DNA of 64,000 nt from Nymphaea colorata (GCF_008831285.2 NC_045140.1:11280505-11344504); one strand, 5' to 3'. Positions 24,267 through 35,740 are shown, counted from the first letter of the stretch. The notes: generated by a model from the sequence alone, not told the origin. Numbers and translations: made by a program.

Positions 24267-24504
24267 TGAAAAAGGGGCGTGAGAGATAAAGAGAGACATG
24301 AGAGAGATGAACGAGTCAAAAAAAATTTCACCAATCTTCCATTCACTTTTGAGTTTTTAAAGGTATACAGATCCACAAATCATGGGATATGGAGGTTACA
24401 AATCAATGCGTTACAACAAAAACTTGCAAATAATAATTAATGATACTTTCTTGATATTACCTTTCCATAAAAATAGATTCTAGATCTTTCATTCTTATTT
24501 GATA
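24267..24504 (-). repeat. Copia-1 5' LTR
   Basis: It pairs with the LTR at 12007-12249. On the minus strand its CA end abuts the primer-binding site at 24255-24266 (TGGTATCGGAGC, one base off the usual iMet site). Confidence 0.8.
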
Positions 24505-24685
24505 ATTCGATTGTGAAGTTGTAGCCCATATAATATGGCACACATGCACGTTGTATAATAACTTCTCCTCTCGTTGAATAAAATCTTTGATATGTGGCAT
24601 GTGCGTGTTAGTCGTAGACGTAGGCATATAGAAGCCAAACCATGCCAATTCTGGTATTTTTTTCTTCTTTGTTGTACTTTCTTCA
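24505..24685 (+). repeat. Copia-2 5' LTR, second part
   Basis: It resumes at ATTCG after Copia-1 and aligns with the second half of the 3' LTR (GTTGTAGCC, CACTTCTCCTCT-like, TTGTTGTACTTT words). It ends in CA at 24685, directly before the primer-binding site. Confidence 0.8.
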
Positions 24686-24695
24686 TGGTATCAGA
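24686..24695 (+). promoter_or_regulatory. Copia-2 primer-binding site (tRNA-iMet)
   Basis: TGGTATCAGA directly follows the LTR end. It is complementary to the 3' end of plant initiator methionine tRNA, the common primer of plant LTR retrotransposons. Confidence 0.75.
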
Positions 24696-24830
24696 TGAAG
24701 GCATGGTGTCCACATCCACAAATGTCTTCTCCAATATTTTTTCATATCCTTCGACAATTAATATGCCGAACTTCATCTCCCTCAAGTTGACGTTTAAAAT
24801 TTCTTACTACAGAAAACCCTAGTTCTTGCT

Positions 24831-25345
24831 ATGATTGAGAGTCAAGATCTTCAAGGTTTCATTATAGGGGAGACACCACCACCATCTATGTATGTTTTTG
24901 ATCCTTATGATTTATCTTCTCAAATGACTATTCACAATCCTTAATATATTGCTTGGAGTAAAATTAATCAGATGATCAAACGATGGATCACTGCAACCTT
25001 GTCTAAAAGTGCTATTGGCAAGATCTTTGGTTTGGAGACTTCATGTGAAATCTGGAAGGCCTTATTGAATGCCTATTCCTGAAGCTCTCGTGAATGGGAG
25101 TTTCATCTCACACACCTGTTAACCTCTCTCCAAAAGAATGGAGACTCTATTGAAGAATATATTCAGAAATTCAAACACATATGTGATGATCTTTCTGCAA
25201 TAGAAAAATCAATAGATGATTTTGCACGCGTCTATTGGCTCCTTCAAGGATTAGGAGAAGGATATGAAACTTTTGTGGCTTCTATGATTCGCCCACCTGC
25301 TCCCTCTTATGAAGAAGTCCCTCTACTTCAGAGTTTTGATGCTTG
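24831..25345 (+). pseudogene. Copia-2 gag (UBN2-type), broken
   Basis: From the ATG at 24831 the frame reads a copia Gag with the UBN2-like core. It includes an AWSKINQMIK-like start, a phrase on nonsense-free alleles like WKALLNAYS, then LTSLQKNGDSIEEYIQKFK and a LLQGLGEGYETFV motif. At least two in-frame stops and a terminal stop interrupt it. In an active element Gag forms the virus-like particle. Family assignment is from motif memory. Confidence 0.65.
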
Positions 25346-25401
25346 ACTTAAGACTTTTTCTTCTACTTTGATTATGGTTATAGTTAATTACAAATCCAAT
25401 C

Positions 25402-26034
25402 GTGGCCATTGTCGAGGACATAATTCATATCAGCAAAATAACTAGCGGCAAAACAAAAGTTCTCGCAATAACACTCCTTCATCCCCAAAGAATGATAAGA
25501 AGAATAAAGAGTCCGTTTTGTGCTAAATTTGTAGGAAGAAATATCACTCTTATCATGAAGTTTTTTGAACAATATTATCATGTATACCAAGCAGAGGATG
25601 CACAACAAGCTTTGGCTGTTACTAATATTGCAGACTCACAAGATTCCGAGTGGTTCACTGACACCGGAGTGTCGGTACATATGACTAGAAATTAAGGTAA
25701 AATTTTTAACAACTTTTCTTACCAAGGTCACGATTATATCATTGTGGGAAATGGTAGTACTTTAGCTATATCTCACATTGGACAAAGTCAAATTGTTTCG
25801 AACGACACATTTATTAGTCTTTCTAATGTGCCATATGTTCCAGATTTAAAGAAGAGTTTTCTATCTGTTAGTCAGCTCACTAGAGATTTACCTTATGCTT
25901 TCGAATTCATGGCCACTTCTTGTTTGATAAAGGACAGAAGAATCAAGAAGATATTGATGCAGGGAACTAAGAAACAACCTTTACAACCTTGGAGATGGAA
26001 ATCAACGTCCGCATGTTTCTTTATTTTCTCATAG
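25402..26034 (+). pseudogene. Copia-2 protease and pre-integrase region, broken
   Basis: The motif WFTDTGVSVHMT near 25651-25688 is the copia aspartic protease active site (DTG, where intact copies read DTGAS). A stop follows at 25693. The next frame (25744-26034) reads VPYVPDLKKSFLSVSQLT, the conserved stretch between protease and integrase. The protease would process the Gag-Pol polyprotein; here it is disrupted. Confidence 0.7.
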
Positions 26035-27370
26035 GTTTGTCGCGTTTCAGAAGACTGACATTATTGTTTGAGGCATCCCCATATTGCCATCGACAATCAT
26101 TTGCTGAAAAATAATTTATTTTAAGTGTACTCATCTAGTTCTAAATTAGCTTCTATTTGTAGTGGTTATCAAGTTGGAAAAACATGTAAGCATTGCTTTT
26201 CTCTAGTTGACTTAGCAAAGAAATTTTAGAAAAAATTCATTCAGACTTGTGAGGACCAACACCTGTCACGTCTCATTTTACTGATGATTATGCATGATTT
26301 TCATGGCTATATCATTTAAAAGTAAAGTCTGATTTTTTTTTTAGTGTTTCATGCATTTTCACATATATATAGAAAGACGATTTGACAAGAAAATTAAAAT
26401 TTTTCAGTCCAGTGGAGGAGGCGTTATACCAGTCATAAGTTTGCTGAATACTAAAGGATGTTGGGAGTCAGGCAGCAATTTTCTTGTCTTTATACAAGAT
26501 TGGTAGAACAGAAACATAGAAATATTACTGAATTGGGTCTCACACTGCTTTTACATGCTAATGTGCCCAAACAATTATGGTTTGAAGCCTTTGCCACTTA
26601 GACTACCATCATCCTCGATTCACATTGACTCTTCTTACTTTTGACTCTTTGGATGACATCCCATATATGATTATCTTAGAAATTTTGGATGTCGTTGTTT
26701 TTCTTATTTGAGAGACTATGCTAAAGATAAAATGGACCCACACTCATTACTTTGCATTTCTATTGGATATAGCCAACAGTTAAGGGGATATAGATGTTTT
26801 TATCTTAGCTCCGGGAAAACTTTTATTTGTCAGCATGTTGTTTTTTATGAAACATTTTTACCTTACAAGAATCCTGCTCGTTTGTATGAAGGAGACTCTC
26901 TAATGACTGAATTGGTTTCTTTTGATGAATGGACTGAGATCCATGATTATTCTTCACAAGATATAGTGGGTATCACTATTGATGGACATGGACAACCTAC
27001 ACATGATTTGCAGCCTACTCAAGAGTCTACTTTGGGCATTGAAGAGTCCACTATGAATGCTGAAAATGCCCAACATGGAGGTGATTCTATTCTGAAGCTC
27101 ACTCTTGATCAAGAAAGAACTGCTCATGATCACGATGTCTCAACCTTTGAAGCCATCTCACAAGAGAATCATGGTGTTTCTAATGAGCTTGAACATATTA
27201 AGAACTATGTCGATGCGATTTATGGTTGGCACCCACAAGCCCAATCCAAAACACGCCAATCTACATCATCTCTATCAATGAGTTCCCGAGGAGCCCAAAA
27301 ATGTCCACGAAGCTCTCAAACACCTAGCATGGAAGGCTGCCATGGACAAAGAGATGAAAGCTTTACATGA
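26035..27370 (+). pseudogene. Copia-2 integrase, broken
   Basis: The core is eroded between 26035 and 26700, with short recognisable words only (GPTPVTSHFTDDYA-like). From 26708 the copia integrase C-terminal region is clear: GYRCFYLSSGKTF, then QHVVFYE and a low-complexity linker leading to reverse transcriptase. Integrase would insert the cDNA. The catalytic centre is not intact. Confidence 0.65.
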
Positions 27371-28376
27371 AAATCAAACTTGGAGGCTTGTTCTCTACAA
27401 CTCGAAGACGAATCTTGTGGGATCTAAATGGGACTTTAAGACCCAACTTAAATATGATGGGTCTTTGGACAAGCTGAAAGCAAGGCTCGTAGCTAGAGGA
27501 TTCACCCAAAAAGAAGGTATTTATTTTCTTGAACCTTCTCTCCTACAGTGTGACCCACTACCATTTGCATGGTATTATCTATTGATGTTGTTAAACATTG
27601 GAAATTTGGAAACTTGACATTAAAAATGTCTTCTTCTCTAGTGCCATACATGAGGATGTATATATGCAGCAACCTCTTGGATATGAGGATGAAAATAATC
27701 CTAATTATGTATTTAAGCTTCAAAGAGCATTTTACGGCCTCAACCAAGCACCACGAGCTTGGTTTGCTCAGTTGAGTGGTTTCCTTCTTGATTATGGTTT
27801 CACTTCTAGTGCTGCAGACCCTTCCATGCTCTTCCTCCATCATGAATCTACAACTCTGATACTTCTAACTTATGTAGATGACATGGCCTTAAAAGGAAAT
27901 TACCATTCTTCCATCCAAGTCTTTATTGACAATTTTTGCTCTGAATTTCCAGTCAAAGATCTTGGCGCCTTAGTTATTTCTTGGGCATTGAAGTGTTAGG
28001 GACACCTCAAAGAATTTTTTTGTGCCAAACAAAATATGCTAAAGACATTTTAGAAAGAGCAAGGATGGAGAATTGCAAGTCAAGCAACATGCCTATGAGT
28101 TCCAAGTTGCCTCATGTTGAGAAAAAGGATAAAGTCTTTGATGACCCCACTCTTTATTGTCAAATTGCTGGATCTCTTCAATATTTGACATTCACCTGTC
28201 TTAAAATATCTTTTGCTATCAATTATGTCAGCCAATTTATATATGAACATTTACAAGGACACCATCAGAGTGTCAAAAGAATTCGCAGAGAGCTTAAAGG
28301 ATCAATTCATATGGGTATCAATATTTTAAAGCAAAGCACAAACTTATATGTTTTTTTTTTACTCAGATTGGGTTAG
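27342..28376 (+). pseudogene. Copia-2 reverse transcriptase, frameshifted
   Basis: The copia RT is spread over three frames. The first (27342-27617) begins with MDKEMKALHENQTW and includes ARLVARGFTQKEG. The second (27598-27999) contains KLDIKNVFF, VYMQQPLGYE, RAFYGLNQAPRAW and the catalytic YVDD (TYVDDM). The third (27981-28376) has the GIEV and LCQTKYAKDIL region after the fingers and palm. At least two frameshifts separate these parts, so it cannot make active enzyme. Confidence 0.85.
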
Positions 28377-28429
28377 ATGTTTCCAAACCAGAAGATAAAC
28401 AACAGGGTTTTTTGTATTCTTAGGCACGA

Positions 28430-28764
28430 ATTGCATCTCTTGGAGAGCCAATAAACAAAAGAGTGTTTATAGATCTAGCACCGAAGCCGAGTATAGAGCC
28501 ATAGCATCTACAACAGCTGAAATGACATGCATACAATTTCTTCTCAAAGATATTGAAGTCAAAATAGTCGAAATTCCATTCTTACTTTGTGACAACAAGA
28601 ACTCTCTTTTCATGATGGCAAATCCAGCTTTTCATAATAGAAGCAAACACATTCAAACCGATTATCAATATGTTCGAGAAAGAGTTATGCTTAAGCAAGT
28701 AGAAAGTAAGTATATTTCAAAAAAGAAACAAGTTGCATATATTTTACTAACACACTTTCAATGA
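28430..28764 (+). pseudogene. Copia-2 RNase H, 3' part
   Basis: The frame reads the copia RNase H hallmark STEAEYRAIA near 28479. CDNKNSLFMMANP follows with the catalytic Asp, then HNRSKHIQTDYQYVRERV. It ends just before the purine tract and 3' LTR, the expected end of copia pol. Confidence 0.8.
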
Positions 28765-28822
28765 AGCTTTCAAGACCTTGAGAAGTCATCGGCCTTTTCC
28801 AGCGGCTCGATTTGAAGGGGAG

Positions 28823-29221
28823 TGTTAACGATTCTGCCCAAATTGATGAGGAAGGAAATCACAACATTACCAAGAAAACCGTTGAAGATAATATTAGAAA
28901 GAAAGATAGGAGGAAACTCGAGCAGGGGAGATTGGCATTATCAAAAAACCTGTTGACATCTCCAAAGAAGTAGTTGAAGAACATCTTGTGCAAAAGACAA
29001 AGAGGAAAAAACTCATTAAATCTAGAATTGGTTCATATTCCCCTTAAGGGTAATTCCCTTCTAAAGTTGTAGCCTATATAATAAGGCACTACACATTGTA
29101 TAATCACTTCTCCTCTGGTTGAATAAAATTGGCTTGTGCATGTTAATCGTGGATGTAAGCTTATAGAAGTAGAACCACATTAATCCTAGCATTTTTTTTC
29201 TTCCTTGTTGTACTTTTTTCA
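28823..29221 (+). repeat. Copia-2 3' LTR
   Basis: It begins TGTTAACG directly after a GAAGGGGAG purine tract and ends TTTTTTCA. By eye most positions match the split 5' LTR, but many substitutions indicate an old insertion. Confidence 0.8.
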
Positions 29222-29982
29222 ATTTCCTTCTCTATTTAAGAGCTGATGGCCTAAGTTACCTTAGATCTTAGATTCTTGAGTTCAAGCAAACTGCATGTTA
29301 TGCCTCAACCCATAAAATCTCAAACTAGAAGGAGAGAGTTAGACTTGAGATCCATAAATTCCATAACTTTTAAGATGCAAGGATTACCAATTTATATTGT
29401 AATCCAATGAACAAAATATTTCAAAATTTTGTTACAAAATCAAACATTTGATATTTGAAATTGAAAATCCTCAAAATTTTAAATCATTTGAAATTTTAGA
29501 TCTGATCTGAAGTAATCAAAAATCCTTTCCTCAATAAGTACTAAGATTCCAAGATTTCAAATCACATCTTAAATAGTCAAACATCCAGGAAATCACTTTA
29601 GGGTTCTCGTCCTAGGAAATTGAATACTTCTTTTTTATTGAAAAAAAAATTACATGGGGGAGCCCCTCCTAGTTGGGAGACTTCCTTCCTCATCTAAAGC
29701 GTAAAAAGACTGCACAGAAGCACAAAACTACTTGGATGAACTGCCCACCAGCTGCTAGCCCAACCAGCAACACCACACCACTTAGGCAAACCATTGAAAC
29801 TTATAAGCAAAGAAAACTTGGCTGTAGTAACAATTGCAACACTTGAATTGAAAGATGTACCATAGGTCTATTAGGCTTTAAAACAAACCAAAACTTATGA
29901 CTTCGAGAGTTCACCGTTTCCATTAAATAAACATTAAAAAAAATAGTTCGTAGTTTTTTTCACTCATTATATTCTACTTTTA
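29222..29982. other. Intergenic DNA; possible LINE 3' end near 29628-29900
   Basis: No gene. On the minus strand the stretch ends in an AT-rich tail after GGAGGGGCTCCCCCATGTAA (29655-29674), which resembles the 3' ends of plant L1-like LINEs. This is from general appearance only. Words at 29250-29600 (CTTAGATCTTAGATTC, GATCTGATCTGAAG) resemble the Tourist-like MITEs at 5-6 kb. Confidence 0.3.
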
Positions 29983-32437
29983 GGTAGTATTTGACGCCCT
30001 GAAAATACACTGTTTACCCAGAAATATTTTCCAAATTTTAAAAAAAAATCCAGTGTAACAAACGTGGAATTTTTTTTTTTTGACTATTGAGGTCAATTCT
30101 GGAAACATATTTTCGGAAACATATTTCCACTGGGAGAGGTGGAAATATTTTTTCGGAATTTTTTTTGGCCCGTTAGGACACGCTCGCGTATCGCCAGGGT
30201 CCGCCTCTTCCTTCCTGCTGCCGCGAGCTCCTCATGCAACGCAGTGGCTGCCTCTTCGTCGTAGTTGTCTCCCTTGCATTCTCACTCTCCTGCTCTGGCC
30301 AGTCTCCTTCGTTTCGTTTCCTTTTCTTTTCCCATTCCCCTTCTCTCATTCGTTTCATTTCGTGTCCTTTTCCATCCTTCAAGCGATGCTCCTTCATTGC
30401 TAGACAAGGCTTGCCATCTCCATTCAATTGCTGCTGCGTAGAAGGGGCATTCTTCAACATTTTCATCCTTTCTTCATACCTGCGCACCAAATCCTTATCC
30501 CTAGGCTTCGAGAACCTAGCATGGAGAAGAGGTGCTGAATCAAAACGATGGCTTGAAGAGTTTATTCCTTCAACATGTTGTTTTTTTCATGTTTTAATTG
30601 ATAGAGATCACAGACTTGTGAATGGAAATTTACATTAACAAAGACTTGTCTATTATTGTTTGACAAATTTCTCTGTGGTTTTAGTGCATCTCCAATTACA
30701 TTCTTTAAAACTGTGGTTTTTTTTGTGGAGTTATCTGCATCTTTGCTCAAAAAAGATGAAAATGGTCAATGTTAAGTCACTTTCTTTAATTTGTGTGATG
30801 CACTTGCTCTGCAATGTGTACTGATCAATGCATGAGTTGGCAACTTTCTCCAACATATATTGTAAAATTTAAGAAAACCATATTTTTTCAGAATTCACAT
30901 ATATGCATAGATGTTCTTGCATATGTTATGGATGTTTTGTCTGTTTGTCAGAACTTCTATTTGTATCTTTGTGTTCACTCTATATGGATCTACTCAAACA
31001 GTCCTTTTTCTTCTTTGCCACTCTTTTTTCCTTTGTAATTCACAATTTTTCTTAAATTATACCTTAACATTTTCTCTGCTTACTCTATTTCTTCTTTCTC
31101 TATTCAATATATGCAGCCAAAATGTTGTGTTTCCCCACATTCATCAGAGACCATGTAGTTGTTTAACATCTAATTGCTCGTCATGTACACAATGTTAAGG
31201 CAATTTAATCCTGCCATGCTCTTCAGTTGAACAAATGCAGGTTATTTCTTGATGATGGGATGCGAAAGTATATATGTGTTTTTGTGTGCTTTCCTAATAG
31301 GAATTCTAGCATAAACCAGTGTGATTACTTCGTGTTATCCAAAGGTTCAACTGTTATATCTACTTAGTCAGTTGCATATTGATTGTACTTTTCAACCTTA
31401 GGTTGCTGATGGTGTTCTCCAGGAACATTTGTTTTCAAAACCTAGCTGATGATCAGTTTGACTTTCATCATTTCTTCTCAATGAAAACTACCCAAATGGG
31501 TCTGATATGTAAAGCACATACAATGCAATCTTTGGTTTGTAAATTTTAGTAGGTTTTCTTGCGAACCCCACGTTTGGTTCATCCTCCACATTTTGGTTTG
31601 AGGTATTGCTTCATCTAGCAAGAGCAGAGTTTTCATGTGCCTACATTCAATATTCTTTATTAGACAAAAGTTACAAGTGTTGTGGATGCAAAACAATCCA
31701 AAAACATCTGAAACAACTTCATCATTATCTTTCAAGGGAATTGGTCATGGCAGCAGCCAAAGCCAGGAGAACAAGATAAACCTCTTGTTTATGTCCCCTG
31801 CTTTCACTTTTTTTCTTCTGTGTGGTGGTTGAAGTGGTTTCTGCAATTTTTTTTTAATGCCATGTTGCAACAATTTGCTGAACTTCGTATCATATTATTG
31901 ACTACCTTTGCATTAATTCAGCTGTTGATTGATACTGTAATTGAAGTTAGACTATTGTGATTTCCAACTAAAATGTAAGCAATTGTGGACAAGATGGACT
32001 GTGAACTAGTGCAAAAAATCCCCAAGCACCATGATTTATTTTTTCTATTGATTCCAATTTCATATATGGAAAGCACAACTATGCCATGTTTTATAGTTTG
32101 AAAATCTTCCTCAGCCTCACTTCTTCCTCGGCCTCCTTTCTTCCTTCCTCTTTCCTCGCTCCCTTCTTCATCGGCCTCCCTTCTTTCTCCCTCGCTCCCT
32201 TCTTCTTCCTCCCTCATTCTTTTTTTCATCCACCTCTCTTATTTCTTCCTTGCTCCCTTTTTTCCTAAACCTAAAAATATATTTCTTTTTCATCAAACTA
32301 AAAAATAAATTTTTGAAAATTTATTTTTCAGTCATACACATATCAAAATGAAAATGAGAAAGATTTTTCTCATTCTATTTTTTTAAAAAATATATTTTTA
32401 AAAATACATTTTCCAGATTTCCTACCATCAAACTACT
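29983..32437. mobile_element. Large non-autonomous PIF/Harbinger-like element (probable)
   Basis: The left end GGTAGTATTTGACGCC and the reverse complement of the right end AGTAGTTTGATGGTAGG pair with one gap. TTA flanks both sides (29980-29982 and 32438-32440), matching the TTA/TAA target preference of PIF/Harbinger. No transposase is seen in the 2455 bp. Open frames inside are short. A minus-strand stretch near 30550-30390 (SAPLLHARFSKPRDKDLVRR) looks like an exon and could be captured, but I do not recognise it. 32100-32260 is pyrimidine-rich. Confidence 0.5.
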
Positions 32438-32578
32438 TTACGAAATCAGATCCCATTTTAAGAAATTCCATCCCATCCACTTATATCCCTAGGTCAATTG
32501 TAAACCGGGTCTCCTTAAAACCGTCTACGAAGCAAACCGTACCCCAGTTCGGGACCGGTCCACACTGAACACGGGTAC

Positions 32579-32672
32579 TGAAACCCTGACAAAACCCTCT
32601 CTCGCCGCATCGCCAACATCCGAAAGAGAGCCATTGAAGCTGCAGCGTCTTCCGCTCTGTTCGTTGGCGGAA
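32579..32672 (+). promoter_or_regulatory. RPL18A: RPL18A leader/promoter with telo-box-like motifs
   Basis: GAAACCCTGA and AAAACCCTCT lie about 70-95 bases upstream of the start codon. AAACCCT telo-box words near the transcription start are characteristic of plant ribosomal protein genes. No TATA box is evident. The start codon context is GGAAATGG. Confidence 0.5.
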
Positions 32673-32687
32673 ATGGTGAAGTTCAGG
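32673..32687 (+). CDS. RPL18A: RPL18A exon 1 (five codons)
   Basis: ATG plus four codons (MVKFR) end at a GTTAGT donor. The tiny first coding exon is inferred because MVxFRFHQYQ is the plant L18a N-terminus once joined to exon 2. Confidence 0.85.
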
Positions 32688-32764
32688 GTTAGTTTCTGGC
32701 GTTCTTTCCCTCTCTCTCACTCGAAGAAGTCCTTTTTTCGTTAATTATGGTTTCTTTTCGCCAG

Positions 32765-32880
32765 TTCCATCAGTACCAGGTGGTAGGACGTGCGCTTCCC
32801 ACTCCGACGGATGAGCACCCGAAGATCTATCGCATGAAGCTATGGGCCACCAACGACGTCCGGGCCAAATCCAAGTTTTG
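32765..32880 (+). CDS. RPL18A: RPL18A exon 2
   Basis: It follows a CGCCAG acceptor and codes [20 protein letters not shown] to KSKF plus the first two bases of a Trp codon. The donor is GTACGG; the split codon is completed by exon 3. Confidence 0.93.
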
Positions 32881-33321
32881 GTACGGTGATTCTCACCAAA
32901 CCCTTGATCTCTTCTGCATCCTTTTTCTTTCTCCCGCTGTGGTGTTCGATCTTCGTCTGAGACACTTGTTGGAGTGCGACCTTAATCTTGTTGAGTTGGG
33001 CGTTGCGCAAATTGTTAATTGGTAATTCCGGCTGGTGTCTAACCGTTAATGGTGGCTGGATTTTCACTATTGACCTGATTCACTGTATTGATGGAAAAAC
33101 ATTTTTGTCAATCTCATGAGCTTTGTCTTTTTAATTGATTGCAACTGGGTTTTGTGCTTCTCTGATGTCCCAAAAATCTGAAGAAAATTGAAAAGAAGTT
33201 TTTGCTTTTTTATTTTCCTTTGGTCATTTTGTTATCGTAGAGGACTTCTTTTTTTTTTTCCGTCGTTGTTGTTTTTTCTTCCTTCTGTTATTTATTTGAG
33301 TTTGATATTTGGTAATGGTAG

Positions 33322-33385
33322 GTACTTCTTGAGGAAGCTGAAGAAAGTTAAGAAGAGTAATGGGCAAATACTTGCAATTAATGAG
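33322..33385 (+). CDS. RPL18A: RPL18A exon 3
   Basis: It begins after GGTAG and completes Trp, then codes YFLRKLKKVKKSNGQILAIN and E. It ends at donor GTACCA in phase 0, the entry to the giant intron. Confidence 0.93.
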
Positions 33386-34980
33386 GTACCATCGTCTATG
33401 GACTAATCTGTGTCTAATGTGTATTTGTATGCATTGTTGTATATGTATGCATTATTATATGTTACTGGCTTGCCTTTTATTGATTCTTTGTTTGTTCTCA
33501 AGTTTTAATTTCAAGAGAATGGGAAGGAAATGAGATAATGTCACACCTTAGCGATGGCCTTATATGCAATTATGTGGTTTGGAATGTTGGAAGCAGGTCA
33601 TATGGGATAGTGCAATTTAAATTTCTAGCTTTACTTGGCTGTGCAGTAGTAGTTCTCGCTTTCAAAGTCTGAATTTGCTTGCACTTTGGGCTACAAACCT
33701 ATAGGAAGCGTCTCACGAGCATAATGATCTTCGAATGATTTGTGGGACATGGCTCTAGCAATAATATCATTATGACAAATGAATGTTATATTGTCCATAT
33801 CATGGCAATGGTTAGAGTCATGTTTCTTTGTTTCTTTAAATGGAATTATTGGCATATTTTCAATGGCTAATCATTCTTTGTTAGATTATACTGGTTGGAG
33901 ATTACAGTGCCTATGTCCTATGATTTTGAAGTCACAACCTGTCTGAAACCGTTACCTAGAAGGGATTTGAAAGGAACATAAACTTCTAAGCTGTAGGAAC
34001 AAAAACATTAGAATTAGCCTGTTAGAAATGTACATAATGAGGCAATGTGCATAATGCAATGTGCTAAGGAATTGTCTGTATGGGTAGTGACAATAATGAT
34101 CCTTCAGGAAATGCAGGATCACATCCAGTTACATTTATTTGGAATCAGAATTAGCCCATTAGAAATGCATATAATGAGGCAATGTGCAATTGTGCATAGG
34201 CTGTTGAGCTATTCTTAGTATGTAAGTGTATAGGTTTCCCTAGATGCTACTGATTGGGGTTAGAAGAGTCTACTGTGAATACGATTATTATGAATGTTTT
34301 CAAAGTGGATTGCTTGAGCCTCACATCCAGTTCAAGTCGTTTTGGAGTTGTAATAGTTTTTACTGTGTATATTTGGAGTTTGGACTCTGTCTTAAAAGCT
34401 TATGTGTATTTGGCCTATGTGGTGAAAGCTAAGGTGCTTTTGTTTAATTGCAGAGCCTGAAACTTCTGCAGGCTTACTGACTCATGACCTGTTAGCCCAA
34501 GCACATGTGCCAAAATTTTTGAATGAAAAGTCAAGTCCGAGAGAGCTCAGATTACAAACATGTTATTACTTCTACCGACAACTATCTTCTGATCACGTGC
34601 AGACCAATGTGTTGGTCCTTTTTTCGATTTTATTCTCCTCGAGCCCATGCAGTAGCCTCTTAGATTCTCATCTCTGTAGACTACTCTGGGGGTGATATGA
34701 CAAGAATGCTCTCCGGAGCCATACGGAGGAGATTTGCAATCCAATCTCTTAGTCTTAGCGGACATCTTTTGTACAATGATGTACTTAATTCAGTTTATTG
34801 ACATTATGCATGTGAATGGTCTGAGGTGCATTTCAATATTTATCTATAGAAGTCTCTAGTTCCACGTCTTAGCTGTTCTATTGCTATTGCAAGTCAAGCT
34901 GAAAATCTGCCATGCACTGATTCCACCCAGAAATAGCCGGGGCTGCTAGGCTTATGGACCTATGGTTAAGATAAGAACAA
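33386..34980 (+). other. RPL18A intron 3, original left part
   Basis: AT-rich intron sequence without a gene. A diverged direct repeat is visible at about 34012-34052 and 34148-34190 (ATAATGAGGCAATGTGCA). The GC-rich retroelement complex begins near 34981. Confidence 0.7.
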
Positions 34981-35740
34981 GTGTAGAATCTGCCCTCAAC
35001 TTGTCCCTCGTGAATGTGATAGCTGGCTGGGTCATGGGACTCAGCCCGTTGCTCGTCTTGGCCTCCCAACTCCTCAAAGTAATATTGGTATTCGTAACCA
35101 GAACCCTCATTGCTCTCTAGCTCTCCTCGATAATGTCTAGGTTCATGATTACCTAGCTCACTGCCACCTTGGGCAGCATAATCCCCATTCTCATGCCCCA
35201 CATAAGAATCGGCTAAATAGTAGGACTCCTCGGCCTCGTATAGTGGTCGTTCTCCATAGCTTCCACATATTCCTTCGTAATAACCTCCACCATCGTCCTC
35301 CTTATAATAGCCCCCCACGGATGAGTGACAACGGTAGGTCGGTTCATCGTAGGGATCCCTATTGTCCCAATCCGCCATGCTTGGAACTTGACGAAGCCGA
35401 AATTACCCTACACGGTTGGCTGAGTCTGTCCGCCTATACCACTTTGCCCGGGCCGAAGTCTACAAGCTGTCCGTCTTCTCCACGCTGGCCGAACGTCGTC
35501 CACACACTGCCGACTGCCGGTTGGGCTAAGACTACAATCTGCCCTCTGTCCGCTGTGGCCGAATTGGCCGCCCGCGCTACGCTGCCCTCTTCGACTGGCG
35601 TTGCCCGCCTGTCACAGTGTGGCCGGGCCGAAATGGCCGACTACACGGCGCTGCCCGGCAGGTCGTCGACCTGCAGTCCGTCCGCGCTACCTCAGTCGCG
35701 CGTCGCCCACGCCGCTGCGCTGGCCGGTGTCGTCTCGCGG
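34981..35740 (-). mobile_element. LARD-family fragment 1 (diverged 5' gag and leader)
   Basis: In minus orientation it carries codons 1 to about 130 of the family's gag-like ORF (start at 35378, MADWDNRDPYDEPTYRC) and a leader unlike that of L, R or T beyond the first 50 bases. Gag differs from the other copies at scattered residues. It is cut at the RPL18A intron on the left and fused to copy L at about 35740. Confidence 0.75.

Larger units (their letters stand above)
12007..24504 (-). mobile_element. Copia-1: minus-strand Ty1/copia inserted in the Copia-2 LTR
   Basis: Short LTRs flank it (12007-12249 and 24267-24504). The flanks ATTCC (12002-12006) and ATTCG (24505-24509) are a 5-bp target duplication with one mismatch. 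The primer-binding site GCTCCGATACCA lies at 24255-24266 and a pyrimidine-rich (minus-strand purine) tract follows 12249. On the minus strand gag (about 24.2-23.1 kb), integrase, reverse transcriptase and RNase H (15.0-12.3 kb) follow in copia order, with all frames damaged. Between gag and integrase it is split by the PIF/Harbinger element. Without that insert it is about 4.8 kb. Confidence 0.85.
11748..29221 (+). mobile_element. Copia-2: outer Ty1/copia retrotransposon, nested-interrupted
   Basis: This is a plus-strand Copia element. Its 5' LTR is in two pieces (11748-12006 and 24505-24685) because Copia-1 inserted into it. After the LTR comes a primer-binding site TGGTATCAGA (24686-24695) for initiator-Met tRNA. 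Decayed gag, protease, integrase, reverse transcriptase and RNase H follow in the usual copia order (24831-28764). A purine tract (GAAGGGGAG) precedes the 3' LTR (28823-29221). All coding parts carry stops or frameshifts, so the element is dead. Without the insert it would be about 5 kb, a normal copia size. Confidence 0.85.

Noticed and set aside
30080-30640. Overlapping open frames of 105-134 residues as a host gene
   Set aside because: They overlap on both strands, lie inside the probable PIF-like element and match no family I recognise; kept only as a possible captured fragment.
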